In this document: positions 46,067 through 54,598 of the stretch, piece after piece
Layout of the letters: every line of letters begins with the position of its first letter
How positions within the stretch are numbered: position 1 is the stretch's first letter
Assembly: GCF_000429225.1 (NCBI RefSeq)
Contig: NZ_AUBL01000004.1
Coordinates: 1 to 64,000, forward strand
Source of the DNA: Actinomyces dentalis DSM 19115
GTDB lineage: Bacteria; Actinomycetota; Actinomycetes; Actinomycetales; Actinomycetaceae
Length of the DNA stretch: 64,000 nucleotides
Direction: 5' to 3'
Notes under the pieces: generated by a model
What the model saw: the letters and a program-made list of their open reading frames with translations, nothing else
The model's database searches: none
What the model was told of the DNA's origin: nothing
Position numbers and translations under genes: made by a program

Positions 46067-46453
46067 TCACGGCTGGGGCATGATGACGTCGCGCACCAGC
46101 GCGTCCAGGTCGGCGTCGGCCTGGAGGAAGCCGCGCAGGGTGCGCACGGTGGCGCCGTAGGTGTCGAACTCCTCCGGGGTCATGCCGTCGGGCTCGTAGG
46201 CGCGCACGAACTCGGGGATGGACAGCAGCGTCTTCATGATCCGCGGGGCGACGGGCTCGGCGATGCGCGGCAGCCGGCGCTCCTTCTTCTGGTTGATGCA
46301 GGTGTAGGCGATGGTGGGGTTGCAGGTGGCGCCCACGCAGCCGAAGGAGATCGACTGGCGCAGCTCGTCGGGGTCGGCGGAGTCGTTCCACAGGACGGTC
46401 GGCGTGGTGCGGGTGGCCGTGAGAAGGGGGCCGGGCGTGTATTCGATGCTCAT
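46067..46453 (-). pseudogene. Transaldolase-family gene with large in-frame internal deletion
   Basis: 128 codons from an ATG with GGAGAG upstream, still open. The N-terminal half (TVLWNDSADPDELRQSISFG, CVGATCNPTIAYTCINQKK) and the C-terminal part (IPEFVRAYEPDGMTPEEFD, LRGFLQADADLDALVRDVI) match opposite ends of the roughly 380-residue transaldolase-like proteins of actinobacterial inositol loci. The middle, including the Schiff-base lysine region, is missing. The join lies at LPRIAE/PVAPRI. A translated product would lack the active site. It precedes the iolG remnant by 26 bases. Confidence 0.8.
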
Positions 46454-46519
46454 CAACTGCTCTCTCCGTGGGGTGCGGCCGCGGGTGGCGTCCTCGCCGG
46501 GTGCGGCCCGTGACCCCAC

Positions 46520-46548
46520 ATTCAATCGGGGCGGAGCGCAAATGTCAA
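46520..46548 (-). promoter_or_regulatory. Promoter of the remnant sugar operon
   Basis: On the minus strand TTGACA (complement of 46543-46548) and TTGAAT (complement of 46520-46525) are 17 bp apart. The promoter is directly adjacent to a GntR-type palindrome. It looks intact although its first two genes are broken. Confidence 0.65.
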
Positions 46549-46551
46549 CGA

Positions 46552-46565
46552 TTTGTCCAGACAAA
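46552..46565. promoter_or_regulatory. GntR/HutC-type operator palindrome
   Basis: TTTGTC-CA-GACAAA, perfect 6-bp arms, three bases upstream of the -35 box. HutC-subfamily regulators bind TGTCTAGACA-like sites, so it is the likely target of the GntR gene 52 bases away. Confidence 0.7.
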
Positions 46566-46616
46566 ACGTGCCGTGGTCCTCTTCTTGTCGGGACCGCCCC
46601 GCCGCCCGGTCGGCGC

Positions 46617-47363
46617 CTACGCGCTGAACAGCTTGGTCTCGAAGGAGTACCGCGAGGCCCGGTAGAGGTGTGCGCCGTGCTCGATGACGGCCCCCGAGGC
46701 GTCGTAGGCGGTGCGGGTGACGGTCAGCAGGGCCGCCCGGCGCTTCTCGCCGAGGGCCTCGGCCTCGGCGGCCGTCGCGTTGCGCGCGCCGACGCACTGG
46801 ACGGCGGTGGCCGGCACCGCGCCCCGCGCGCGCAGCAGGTTGTAGAGCCCCTCCCGCTCCAGATCCTCGTAGGAGGGGGCGATCGCCGCCGGCAGGAGGT
46901 TGTCCATGAGGGCGATCGGCTCGCCGTCGGCGCGGCGCAGGCGCCGGATCCTCGTCACGCCGGCGCCCGGCTCGACGCCCAGGTGCTCGGCCTCCTCCTC
47001 GTCGGCCGGGTGCATGGAGTACTCGATGATCGTCGTGGACACCTCGTGCCCGTTCCTGGTCAGGTCCGAGAAGAGGCTCGACAGCTCCATGGGCCTGCGC
47101 ACGTGGGGGGAGGTGACCACGGTCCCCGCCCCGCGCCGCCGCGAGATGAGGCCGCGATCGACCAGGCGCTGGAGCGCCTGCCGGGCGGTCGGGCGCGACA
47201 CCTCCAGGCGCCGGGCCATGGAGACCTCGTCCTCGAGCCGGGTCCCGGGCTCCAGCGCGCCGTCGAGGATGAGGGCCGCCAGGGCCTGCGCGATCTGGCT
47301 GTAGAGGGGGGTCCCGCTCGTGCGATCGATGGGGATGTCGGGCCGGAACGGTGTGGCGGGCAT
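46617..47363 (-). CDS. GntR-family regulator, HutC/UTRA subfamily
   Basis: 248 residues. The N-terminal winged helix-turn-helix (TPLYSQIAQALAALILDGAL, RLEVSRPTARQALQRLVDRG) is followed by a UTRA ligand-binding domain (RIRRLRRADGEPIALMDNLL, AGARNATAAEAEALG-like region). AGGGAAG precedes the chosen ATG; an in-frame upstream ATG adds 42 basic low-complexity residues. TATGAT (complement of 47394-47399) is a plausible -10. It probably represses the sugar operon that follows in the same direction. The effector is unknown, perhaps an inositol-pathway sugar phosphate. Confidence 0.88.
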   Translation of the reverse strand: MPATPFRPDIPIDRTSGTPLYSQIAQALAALILDGALEPGTRLEDEVSMARRLEVSRPTARQALQRLVDRGLISRRRGAGTVVTSPHVRRPMELSSLFSDLTRNGHEVSTTIIEYSMHPADEEEAEHLGVEPGAGVTRIRRLRRADGEPIALMDNLLPAAIAPSYEDLEREGLYNLLRARGAVPATAVQCVGARNATAAEAEALGEKRRAALLTVTRTAYDASGAVIEHGAHLYRASRYSFETKLFSA

Positions 47364-47635
47364 GGAACTTCCCTGAAGGCGATGGGGCGTTCCATCATAC
47401 ATTCGACGCCCGGCCCGGTCGCCGCCGCGACCGGACCCGCCCCGACGACGTGGAATTCGGGTCCGCGGGTGCTGCGGCGCGCCCGCCATTGATGATCATT
47501 TTGTAATGACAGATATAGCGGAGTGGCGGACGGCGCGCAAGGCCCCGGTGCGCACGAGGTTAGGAGGGTGGGTCCGTCATGTACAGACAAAGGGGTGATA
47601 GTCGTGTCACGTGCCGGTGGGCGCGCGGTCGCCGC

Positions 47636-47641
47636 TATCCT
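47636..47641 (+). promoter_or_regulatory. -10 box for leaderless guaA transcript
   Basis: TATCCT ends six bases before the guaA GTG. The other 240 bases back to the GntR start hold no gene I can support. Confidence 0.55.
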
Positions 47642-47647
47642 GGGCGC

Positions 47648-49255
47648 GTGACGACCACCCCGACCAGTCCCGCCCCCGAAGCGCGTGAGGGCGGGCCCTC
47701 CGGCCCGGTCCTCGTCGTCGACTTCGGCGCCCAGTACGCCCAGCTCATCGCCCGCCGCGTGCGCGAGGCCCGCGTCTACTCCGAGATCGTCCCGCACACC
47801 ATGACGGCGGAGGCCATGCTCGCCACCCGCCCCGCCGCCATCATCCTCTCCGGCGGGCCGGCGTCGGTCTACGCCGAGGGCGCCCCCGGCATGGATCCGG
47901 CCGTCTTCGACGCCGGGGTGCCGGTGCTGGGCATCTGCTACGGCTTCCAGGTCATGGCCCGGGCTCTGGGCGGCGTGGTCGGGCGCACCGGCACCCGCGA
48001 GTACGGGCGCACCGGGGCCGACGTCGACACCGCCTCCCGCCTGTTCGCCGGAACGCCCGCGCGGCAGACCGTGTGGATGAGCCACGGCGACGCCGTCCGG
48101 ACCGCGCCGGCGGGCTTCGCCGTCACCGCCTCCACCGAGCAGACCCCCGTCGCCGCCTTCGAGGACCGCTCGCGCCGCCTGTTCGGCCTCCAGTGGCATC
48201 CCGAGGTCCTCCACTCCGAGTACGGGCGGGCCGTCCTGGCCAACTTCCTGCACGACGGCGCCGGCATCGCGCCGACGTGGACCCCCGGCTCCATCATCGA
48301 CGAGCAGGTCGCCGCCATCCGCGAGCGGGTGGGCGAGGCCCACGTCATCTGCGGCCTGTCCGGCGGCGTCGACTCCTCCGTGGCCGCCGCCCTCGTCCAC
48401 CGGGCGATCGGGGACCGGCTCACCTGCATCTTCGTCGACCACGGCCTGCTGCGCGCCGGCGAGAGGGAGCAGGTCGAGCACGACTACGCCCGGGGCATGG
48501 GCATCCGCGTCATCGCCGTCGACGAGTCCGAGCGGTTCCTGGCGGCGCTGGCGGGGGTGAAGGACCCCGAGACCAAGCGCAAGATCATCGGCCGGGAGTT
48601 CATCCGCTCCTTCGAGGCGGCCCAGCGCCGCGTCGTGGAGGAGGTCGGCGCGGCCGGGGGCCGGATCCGCTTCCTGGTCCAGGGCACGCTCTACCCCGAC
48701 GTCGTCGAGTCCGGCGGCGGTCAGGGCGCGGCCAATATCAAGAGCCACCACAATGTGGGCGGTCTGCCCGAGGACCTCGACTTCGAGCTCATCGAGCCGC
48801 TGCGCGCCCTGTTCAAGGACGAGGTGCGCGCCATCGGCCGCGAGCTGGGCGTGCCGGAGGGGATCGTGGCGCGCCAGCCCTTCCCCGGCCCGGGCCTGGG
48901 CATCCGCATTATCGGCGAGGTGACGGCCGAGAACCTGCGCATCCTGCGGGCGGCCGACGCCATCGCCCGCGAGGAGCTGACCGCCGCGGGACTCGACGAG
49001 GGGATCTGGCAGTGCCCGGTGGTGCTGCTGGCCGATATCAGGAGCGTGGGCGTGCAGGGGGACGGGCGCACCTACGGCCACCCGATCGTGCTGCGGCCGG
49101 TGTCCAGCGAGGACGCCATGACGGCGGACTGGGCGCGCCTGCCCTATGACGTGCTGGCGCGCATCTCCACGCGCATCACCAACGGCGTGCCCGAGGTCAA
49201 CCGGGTGGTGCTCGACTGCACCTCCAAGCCCCCCGGCACCATCGAGTGGGAGTGA
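47648..49255 (+). CDS. guaA: GMP synthase (glutamine-hydrolysing)
   Basis: 535 residues. GuaA aminates XMP to GMP. The class I glutamine amidotransferase domain comes first ([27 protein letters not shown] with nucleophile Cys97; LQWHPEV). The ATP-pyrophosphatase domain has [14 protein letters not shown], and the C-terminal dimerisation domain ends [18 protein letters not shown]. All are intact. The GTG start is set by the -10 box at six bases. The stop overlaps the next start (GTGA). Confidence 0.97.
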   Translation: MTTTPTSPAPEAREGGPSGPVLVVDFGAQYAQLIARRVREARVYSEIVPHTMTAEAMLATRPAAIILSGGPASVYAEGAPGMDPAVFDAGVPVLGICYGFQVMARALGGVVGRTGTREYGRTGADVDTASRLFAGTPARQTVWMSHGDAVRTAPAGFAVTASTEQTPVAAFEDRSRRLFGLQWHPEVLHSEYGRAVLANFLHDGAGIAPTWTPGSIIDEQVAAIRERVGEAHVICGLSGGVDSSVAAALVHRAIGDRLTCIFVDHGLLRAGEREQVEHDYARGMGIRVIAVDESERFLAALAGVKDPETKRKIIGREFIRSFEAAQRRVVEEVGAAGGRIRFLVQGTLYPDVVESGGGQGAANIKSHHNVGGLPEDLDFELIEPLRALFKDEVRAIGRELGVPEGIVARQPFPGPGLGIRIIGEVTAENLRILRAADAIAREELTAAGLDEGIWQCPVVLLADIRSVGVQGDGRTYGHPIVLRPVSSEDAMTADWARLPYDVLARISTRITNGVPEVNRVVLDCTSKPPGTIEWE

Positions 49256-50469
49256 GCGCCGACCGGCCCGGGGCGGCGGGGGCCGTGGAGCCGGCGCGGC
49301 CGGCGGCGCCGCGCGCGGGCAATATGCTCGACTACGCGCGCCGGGAGCTTGAGACGTTCTCCCGGCGCGGGCTGTGCGCGGTGGACAGCCTGATCCTGTC
49401 CTGGATGGCGTACCTGCGGATCCCCGCGGACGCGGACGAGGTCGTGGCCGGGATCCGCGGGTGGGACGGCGTGCACCTGGCGGACCTGCACCGGGCCGAG
49501 TACTTCGGGGACTACTTCGCGGGCATGTGGGGCGAGGAGGACGGCCTGCGCCTGCTGGCCGCCGCGGCCGCCAGTCCGCGGCTGCGCGACGTGCGCGTCG
49601 TCGGCCACGTCGAGTCCACGGACGTGCGGGCCGAGAAGCAGTTCGCCGCCGTGACGTTCCGGCTGACCGACGACCTGTCCTACGTCGCGTTCCGGGGCAC
49701 GGACTCCACACTCGTGGGCTGGAAGGAGGACTTCAACCTGTCCTTCCGCTGCCCCGTGCCCTCCCAGGTCGCGGCGGCGCGCTACCTGGCCGACGTCGCG
49801 GGCCGTCTCGACGGCGAGCTCGTCGTCGGGGGCCACTCCAAGGGCGGCAATCTCGCCGTCTACGCGGCGGCGAGCGTCCCGTCCGACGTCGGCGGGCGCA
49901 TTACGAGGGTCTTCTCCCACGACGGCCCGGGCTTCCTCCCCGAGTTCCTGGCCACCGGGGAATTCGCGAACGTGGCGCCGCGCATCGACAAGACCCTGCC
50001 CCAGTCCTCCCTCGTGGGGATGCTCCTGGAGCAGCAGGAGGGGTTCCGCGTCGTGAAGAGCAACCGCCTGCTCATCTGGCAGCACGACCCGTTCTCCTGG
50101 CGGGTCGACGGACGGGACTTCGTCTACCTGGACGACCTGGCGCCCGACGCCCGCTACCTCGACGCCGCCATCAGCGCCTGGCTGAGCAGTCGCACGAACG
50201 AGGAGCGGGAGCGGTTCATCGACACCCTGTACTCGGTCGTCGAGGCGAGCCGGGTGCGCACCACGCGCGAGCTGAGGGCCGACTGGCGCCGCAATATCCC
50301 CACCGCCGCGCGGGCGTTCGCGGACCTGGACCCCGAGACGAAGGACTTCATGGTCGACACGGCGACGGCGCTGCTCCGGCTCGGCGTCAGGAGCGTCCCC
50401 GAGCTGCTGCCGGGCGGGGGGCGCGGGGCGGCGGGCCGGGACGCGCAGGACGGCGACGGCGCCCCGTGA
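49252..50469 (+). CDS. DUF2974 alpha/beta-hydrolase-like protein
   Basis: 405 residues. The N-terminal part ([30 protein letters not shown]) and the hydrolase motif [16 protein letters not shown], with the G-x-S-x-G nucleophile elbow, are typical of the DUF2974 (Mbeg1-like) group. SYVAFRGTD provides the oxyanion region. No signal peptide is seen. It may be a lipase or thioesterase, but no substrate is known for this group. The chosen GTG overlaps the guaA stop by four bases, implying coupling. Its own stop lies inside the left arm of the 33-bp inverted repeat that precedes the ATPase gene. Confidence 0.78.
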   Translation: MSADRPGAAGAVEPARPAAPRAGNMLDYARRELETFSRRGLCAVDSLILSWMAYLRIPADADEVVAGIRGWDGVHLADLHRAEYFGDYFAGMWGEEDGLRLLAAAAASPRLRDVRVVGHVESTDVRAEKQFAAVTFRLTDDLSYVAFRGTDSTLVGWKEDFNLSFRCPVPSQVAAARYLADVAGRLDGELVVGGHSKGGNLAVYAAASVPSDVGGRITRVFSHDGPGFLPEFLATGEFANVAPRIDKTLPQSSLVGMLLEQQEGFRVVKSNRLLIWQHDPFSWRVDGRDFVYLDDLAPDARYLDAAISAWLSSRTNEERERFIDTLYSVVEASRVRTTRELRADWRRNIPTAARAFADLDPETKDFMVDTATALLRLGVRSVPELLPGGGRGAAGRDAQDGDGAP

Positions 50470-50498
50470 AAATCCGGAGTTGAACTCCGTATTTTCAC
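50466..50498. repeat. 33-bp inverted repeat upstream of ATPase gene 1
   Basis: Sixteen-base arms (50466-50481 and 50483-50498) match at 15 of 16 positions around a single G. The outer half is AT-rich (GTGAAAAT...ATTTTCAC), unlike the surroundings. It begins one base before the TGA of the hydrolase gene and ends 37 bases before the ATPase start. It could be a terminator, an operator or the recognition element of the ATPase system. Confidence 0.9.
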
Positions 50499-50535
50499 AC
50501 CCTAATGTGGGGGACATACCGGAAGGAGGCCGGTC

Positions 50536-51753
50536 GTGCGGTACAGGCGCCGGGAGGTCGAGGCGACGCTGAGATCCCTCATGGGGCAGTTCAAGGTGGT
50601 GCTGATCACCGGGGCGCGCCAGGTCGGCAAGACCACGATGCTCCAGCACGTGCTGCCCGGAGGCTTCCGCTACGTGACGCTCGACGACCCCCGGGCCGGC
50701 GTGCTCGCCCGGGAGGACCCGGCGCTCTTCTTCGACGCCAACCGCCCGCCCGTGGCCATCGACGAGGTTCAGCGGGCGCCCGGACTGTTCCAGCAGGTCA
50801 AGTTCCTCGTCGACCGGTCCGATGAGACGGGACTCGTGGTGCTGACCGGCTCCCAGACCTTCCACCTCATGCAGGGCGTCAGCGAGTCGCTCGCGGGACG
50901 GGTCGCGGTCCTGGAGATGACGGGCATGTCCCTGCGGGAGTTCACCGGCTGCGGGGGACGGGGCCCCTACGTCCCGACGCCGGGCGCGGACGGCGCCAGG
51001 CGCGATCCTCCCGAGGACCTCGACCTGTGGGCCACGATCCACCGCGGATCCATGCCCCGGCTCATGGACGCCTCGGTGTCCTGGGACGCCTTCTACACGG
51101 GATACGTGCGCACGTATCTCGAACGGGACGTGCGCGATCTCATCCGGGTCAAGGACGAGGAGAGCTTCTACCGCTTCCTCGTGGCCTGCGCCGCGCGCAC
51201 GGGCGGGCTCGTCAACCGCAGCGACCTCGCCCGGGACGCCGGGGTCGACGCCAAGACGGCGCAGGGCTGGCTGTCCGTCCTGCGGGCCTCCGGCGTGGTG
51301 CGGCTGCTGCGCCCGCTGTGGTCCAACGCCGTCAAGCGCCTGGCCAAGACGCCCAAACTCTACTTCACGGACACGGGACTGGCCTGCCACCTGCTGGGGT
51401 GGAACACGGCGCAGACCCTGCGCAGGGGGGCGATGGCGGGCCACATGTTCGAGACCTTCGTCGTCGGCGAGGTCGTCAAGTCGCACCTCAACGCCGGCGG
51501 CGACGCCAGGAACGTGCGCTTCTACCGGGATGCCCGCAAGCGGGAGATCGACCTGGTCATCCAGGAGGGCCGTGTGCTCCATCCCGTCGAGATCAAAACG
51601 GCGGCGACGGTGGACCGCGCGGTCGCGGCCGGATTCTCCGTCCTCGACGACGTGGGCGACTACGACGTCGGCGCGGGCGCCGTCATCTGCCAGACCCGGG
51701 AGGCCTACCCCCTGACGGCCGACGTGGAGGCGGTCCCGGTCTGGTCGATCTGA
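50536..51753 (+). CDS. AAA ATPase with DUF4143-type C-terminal domain (1 of 3)
   Basis: 405 residues. AAA_14-type ATPase domain: Walker A GARQVGKTT (26-34), Walker B-like VAIDEVQRAP and sensor VVLTGSQTFHLM. The middle (FYTGYVRTYLERDVRDLI) and C-terminal region (KLYFTDTGLACHLLGW) are characteristic of DUF4143 proteins. Near the end FYRDARKREIDLVIQEGRVL and HPVEIK show a PD-(D/E)XK nuclease-like pattern. These proteins are very widespread and their function is unsettled. AAGGAGG (50522-50528) precedes the GTG. Two relatives lie downstream in the window. This one is the more distant member (DEVQ rather than DEWQ). Confidence 0.88.
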   Translation: MRYRRREVEATLRSLMGQFKVVLITGARQVGKTTMLQHVLPGGFRYVTLDDPRAGVLAREDPALFFDANRPPVAIDEVQRAPGLFQQVKFLVDRSDETGLVVLTGSQTFHLMQGVSESLAGRVAVLEMTGMSLREFTGCGGRGPYVPTPGADGARRDPPEDLDLWATIHRGSMPRLMDASVSWDAFYTGYVRTYLERDVRDLIRVKDEESFYRFLVACAARTGGLVNRSDLARDAGVDAKTAQGWLSVLRASGVVRLLRPLWSNAVKRLAKTPKLYFTDTGLACHLLGWNTAQTLRRGAMAGHMFETFVVGEVVKSHLNAGGDARNVRFYRDARKREIDLVIQEGRVLHPVEIKTAATVDRAVAAGFSVLDDVGDYDVGAGAVICQTREAYPLTADVEAVPVWSI

Positions 51754-51768
51754 GCGGGGCCGGACGCC

Positions 51769-52788
51769 TCAGCGGGCGGCGGGCGGCGTCGGCGCCCGGG
51801 AGCCCCTGCGGTCGGAGATGATCCGGATGATCTCGTGGCGGGCCCGGCGCCCCTCGGGGGAGGGGAGCATCGGGTAGACGTGGTTGAGATTCTCCCCCAC
51901 GTGCAGGTCGGAGTGGACGCCGGCCTCCACGAGCCTGTCGTGGAGGAGCGCATTGTCGGGCAGGAAGATCTCCCGGCTGCCCACGAAGGTGGTGACCCGG
52001 TGCAGCGCGGACAGGTCCCCGTTGATGGGGGACAGGTGCCAGTCGCTCGTGGGCGTGTCGCCCGCCCACGACTCGCCCACGGTCGTGAGCGGGCCGGGCT
52101 CCATGAGGGGGTCGACGTCGGCGTAGTGGGCGATGTCCGGGTTCGTGTGGGTGATGTCCACCCAGGGGGACAGGAGGATCAGCTCGTCGGGCTGGCGGAC
52201 GCCCCGCTCCGCCAGCGACAGGGCGATGACCAGGGCCAGGCCCCCGCCCGCGCTGTCGCCCATGAGAATGATCCGCTTGTCCGGGTTCTCGGACAGGGTG
52301 CGCGCGCACAGGTCCAGCACGAGCCGGTGCGCCTCCTGCCACGTGTGATGGGGCGCCAGCGGGTAGAGCGGCACGATGAAGTCGGCGCCCGTGCGGCGGG
52401 TGAGGTTGTCGATGAGCAGGGACTGGCCCAGGGACGCCGTGGTGACGTAGCCGCCGCCGTGGAGGTAGACGACCACGGTGTCCGACGGCGCGTACGGCCT
52501 GACGTAGTAGACGGGCATGCCGTCGTCCTCGCGCCTCTCGACGTCGTAGTGGGACCGCGACCAGAAGGGGAAGGACAGCGCCCGGCGGGGCTCGGGTCGG
52601 CCCGCCGCCCGCGCGATCCAGTCGGTCACCGGTATGCGGGACTTGAGCGCCTTGGTCGGCAGCACGGTGTACTCGGCCAGGGTCGCCGCCGCCGAGCGCC
52701 GGTAGCGCAGGCGGGAGAAGGCGGTGAAGGCGCCCGCGACGAGCGCCGCGCCGCCAACGACCTTGAGGGTCTTGGACGTGGTGAGCAT
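51769..52788 (-). CDS. Membrane-anchored alpha/beta hydrolase (HSL-type esterase)
   Basis: 339 residues. One N-terminal hydrophobic segment (VVGGAALVAGAFTAFSRL) suggests a signal anchor. The hormone-sensitive-lipase group motifs follow: VVYLHGGGYVTT (oxyanion HGGG), LMGDSAGGGLALVIA (nucleophile Ser), DPLMEPG and a late His in LNHVYPML. It is probably a carboxylesterase acting on short acyl esters. GAAGGAG lies directly upstream of the chosen ATG. An upstream in-frame ATG would read back toward the repeat array and has no support. It converges on ATPase gene 1. Confidence 0.87.
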   Translation of the reverse strand: MLTTSKTLKVVGGAALVAGAFTAFSRLRYRRSAAATLAEYTVLPTKALKSRIPVTDWIARAAGRPEPRRALSFPFWSRSHYDVERREDDGMPVYYVRPYAPSDTVVVYLHGGGYVTTASLGQSLLIDNLTRRTGADFIVPLYPLAPHHTWQEAHRLVLDLCARTLSENPDKRIILMGDSAGGGLALVIALSLAERGVRQPDELILLSPWVDITHTNPDIAHYADVDPLMEPGPLTTVGESWAGDTPTSDWHLSPINGDLSALHRVTTFVGSREIFLPDNALLHDRLVEAGVHSDLHVGENLNHVYPMLPSPEGRRARHEIIRIISDRRGSRAPTPPAAR

Positions 52789-53155
52789 GCGTCTCCTTCG
52801 CGTCGTTCGCGTTGCGGCTCCACGGGCCGCCGATGTCCCGGGTGCGGTGTCCCTCCGGGCCCGGTCTGCTCGCGTCATCGTAGGCCGACCCTCCTGACGG
52901 CGCCGGGGGGAGGCTCGGGCTGTCCCGAGGCGGCACAATGATATTGGCCACGTCGGCATCGGGCCGTGTCCCACTCGGGCCCCGCCCGTCCGGCGCTGGT
53001 CCGACTCGCGCAACGGAACCGGTCCAACTCACGCAATGAAACCGGTCCAACTCACGCAACGGAACCGGTCCGACTCGCGCAACGGAACCGGTCCAACTCA
53101 CGCAATGAGGTAGACTTATTCGCGAAACAGCAGTGTTCTCGGTTGAGGAGCGTCG
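52789..53155. other. 367-base gap holding a 23-bp repeat array
   Basis: No gene is supported here. The left part is the 5' flank of the esterase gene, with CACAATGATATT near 52935 as a small AT-rich patch. The right part is the tandem array and promoter of ATPase gene 2. Confidence 0.7.
52998..53110. repeat. 23-bp tandem array upstream of ATPase gene 2
   Basis: Four full copies of a 23-bp unit (52998-53020, 53021-53043, 53044-53066, 53067-53089) and a partial fifth from 53090. Unit: GGTCCRACTCRCGCAAYGRA plus ACC. Variation is confined to a few transitions, and each unit junction makes ACCGGT. The period is not a multiple of three and no stable frame is conserved. The array ends 45 bases before the ATPase ATG, with TAGACT (53111-53116) directly after it as a possible -10. 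Confidence 0.95.
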
Positions 53156-54424
53156 ATGGTGCCTGCACGTTATATGGCCAGGATCGCCGATGGCGTGCTC
53201 GCCGAGGCTCTCGCCGTCAGCGGCGCGGTGCAGGTGAAGGGGCCCAAGTGGTGCGGTAAGACGGCGACATCCCTGCAGCAGGCCGCCAGCATCGTCTACC
53301 TCCAGGATCCCGATCGCAGCGCGTCCTACCTCGCACTCGCCGATGCCAAGCCCTCGGCGCTTCTGGAGGGGCGAACGCCCCGGCTCATCGACGAGTGGCA
53401 GATGGCGCCGCAGTTGTGGGACGCCGTCCGCTTCGCCGTCGACCTCCGCGGGGAGCCGGGGCAGTTCATCCTCACCGGCTCGTCAACGCCCACCGTCGGC
53501 GGGGCGCACTCCGGCGTCGGGAGGATCGCCCCCATGGTCATGCGGACCATGACTCTCTTCGAGTCGGAGGACTCCAGCGGTCGGATCTCCTTGCAGCGTC
53601 TCTTCGACGGAGAGGAGGAGGTCGCCGACGTCGCCCCGCTCGACGTCGAGGACATCGCCCGGGTCCTGTGCCGCGGGGGATGGCCCGCCGCCGTCACGGC
53701 GGGTGCTGCGCCGGTCCCCGGTCGCCTGGCGCGGACCTATGTCGAGGGCCTCATAGACTCCGACGTCGCCCGCATGGACGGCGTCTTGCGGAACTCGACT
53801 CGTATGCGCGCGCTCATGCGCGCCTACGCCCGTCACGTCTCCACCCGGGCCTCGCAGACGACGATCGCGGCGGACCTGGCCGTCAACGACGGCGCCATGG
53901 CGCCCAACACGGTCAGCGACTATCTCGACGCCCTCTCCCGCGCCTACGTCGTGGAGGACCTGCCGGCGTGGAATCCCGCGCTTCGCTCCAAGACCGCGAT
54001 TCGCACGAGCCCGACCCGTCACTTCGTCGATCCGTCGATCGGCGCCGCAGTCATGCGCTGGACGCCCGCCGACCTGCTCCGCGACTTCGAGGCCTTCGGA
54101 CTGCAGTTCGAGTCGCTGTGCGTGCGCGATCTGCGGGTCTACGCCGAGGCGATCGACGGGGCCGTCTTCCACTACCGGGACAAGACCGGGCTGGAGGCGG
54201 ACGCCGTCATCGTCCTCGCGGACGGGCGGTGGGCTCCGATCGAGGTCAAGCTCGGCAGCCGTCAGCTCGATGAGGCCGCGACTCACCTGAGGCGGCTGCG
54301 TGAGCGCGTGGACGCGGATCGCATGGGCGAGCCGTCCTTCCTCGCCGTGGTCACCGCGGGCGCCACCGCATACCGCCGCGACGACGGCGTCCTCGTCATT
54401 CCGCTGGCCTGCCTGCGTCCATGA
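53156..54424 (+). CDS. AAA ATPase with DUF4143-type C-terminal domain (2 of 3)
   Basis: 422 residues. Walker A GPKWCGKT (29-36), Walker B-like RLIDEWQMAPQLW and sensor FILTGSSTPT. Then MTLFES and the LRNSTRMRALMRAYARHVST segment, which together with LDALSRAYVVEDLPAWNP marks the DUF4143 part. Near the C-terminus FHYRDKTGLEADAVIVLADG and APIEVKLGS form a PD-(D/E)XK-like pattern. GAGGAG (53145-53150) supports the ATG. It is closely related to the partial gene at 63227, with the P-loop at identical residue positions. The role is unknown; candidates are defence, nuclease/ATPase maintenance or a selfish element. Confidence 0.88.
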   Translation: MVPARYMARIADGVLAEALAVSGAVQVKGPKWCGKTATSLQQAASIVYLQDPDRSASYLALADAKPSALLEGRTPRLIDEWQMAPQLWDAVRFAVDLRGEPGQFILTGSSTPTVGGAHSGVGRIAPMVMRTMTLFESEDSSGRISLQRLFDGEEEVADVAPLDVEDIARVLCRGGWPAAVTAGAAPVPGRLARTYVEGLIDSDVARMDGVLRNSTRMRALMRAYARHVSTRASQTTIAADLAVNDGAMAPNTVSDYLDALSRAYVVEDLPAWNPALRSKTAIRTSPTRHFVDPSIGAAVMRWTPADLLRDFEAFGLQFESLCVRDLRVYAEAIDGAVFHYRDKTGLEADAVIVLADGRWAPIEVKLGSRQLDEAATHLRRLRERVDADRMGEPSFLAVVTAGATAYRRDDGVLVIPLACLRP

Positions 54425-54598
54425 GTTCCGGGGCGGCGGGATGCGGAACGGCCGGGCGCGCCCCGGGGGCGGGTCGCGGCGCCGGGCGGGGGAGAGAGGG
54501 GGGATCCGCCAGGACCTGGCTGCGGGGCCCCGCCCGGGGCAGACTGGGCCCGGGGCGCCCCTGACGCGCTCGACTCGCGCACCGAAGGAGACCGGACA

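Noticed and set aside
47364-47647. tRNA or small RNA between the GntR gene and guaA
   Set aside because: No cloverleaf, T-loop or terminator-like structure could be drawn. Only promoter-like AT-rich patches are present.
52998-53110. CRISPR array
   Set aside because: The units are contiguous with no unique spacers and there are no cas genes. The same holds for 63060-63174.
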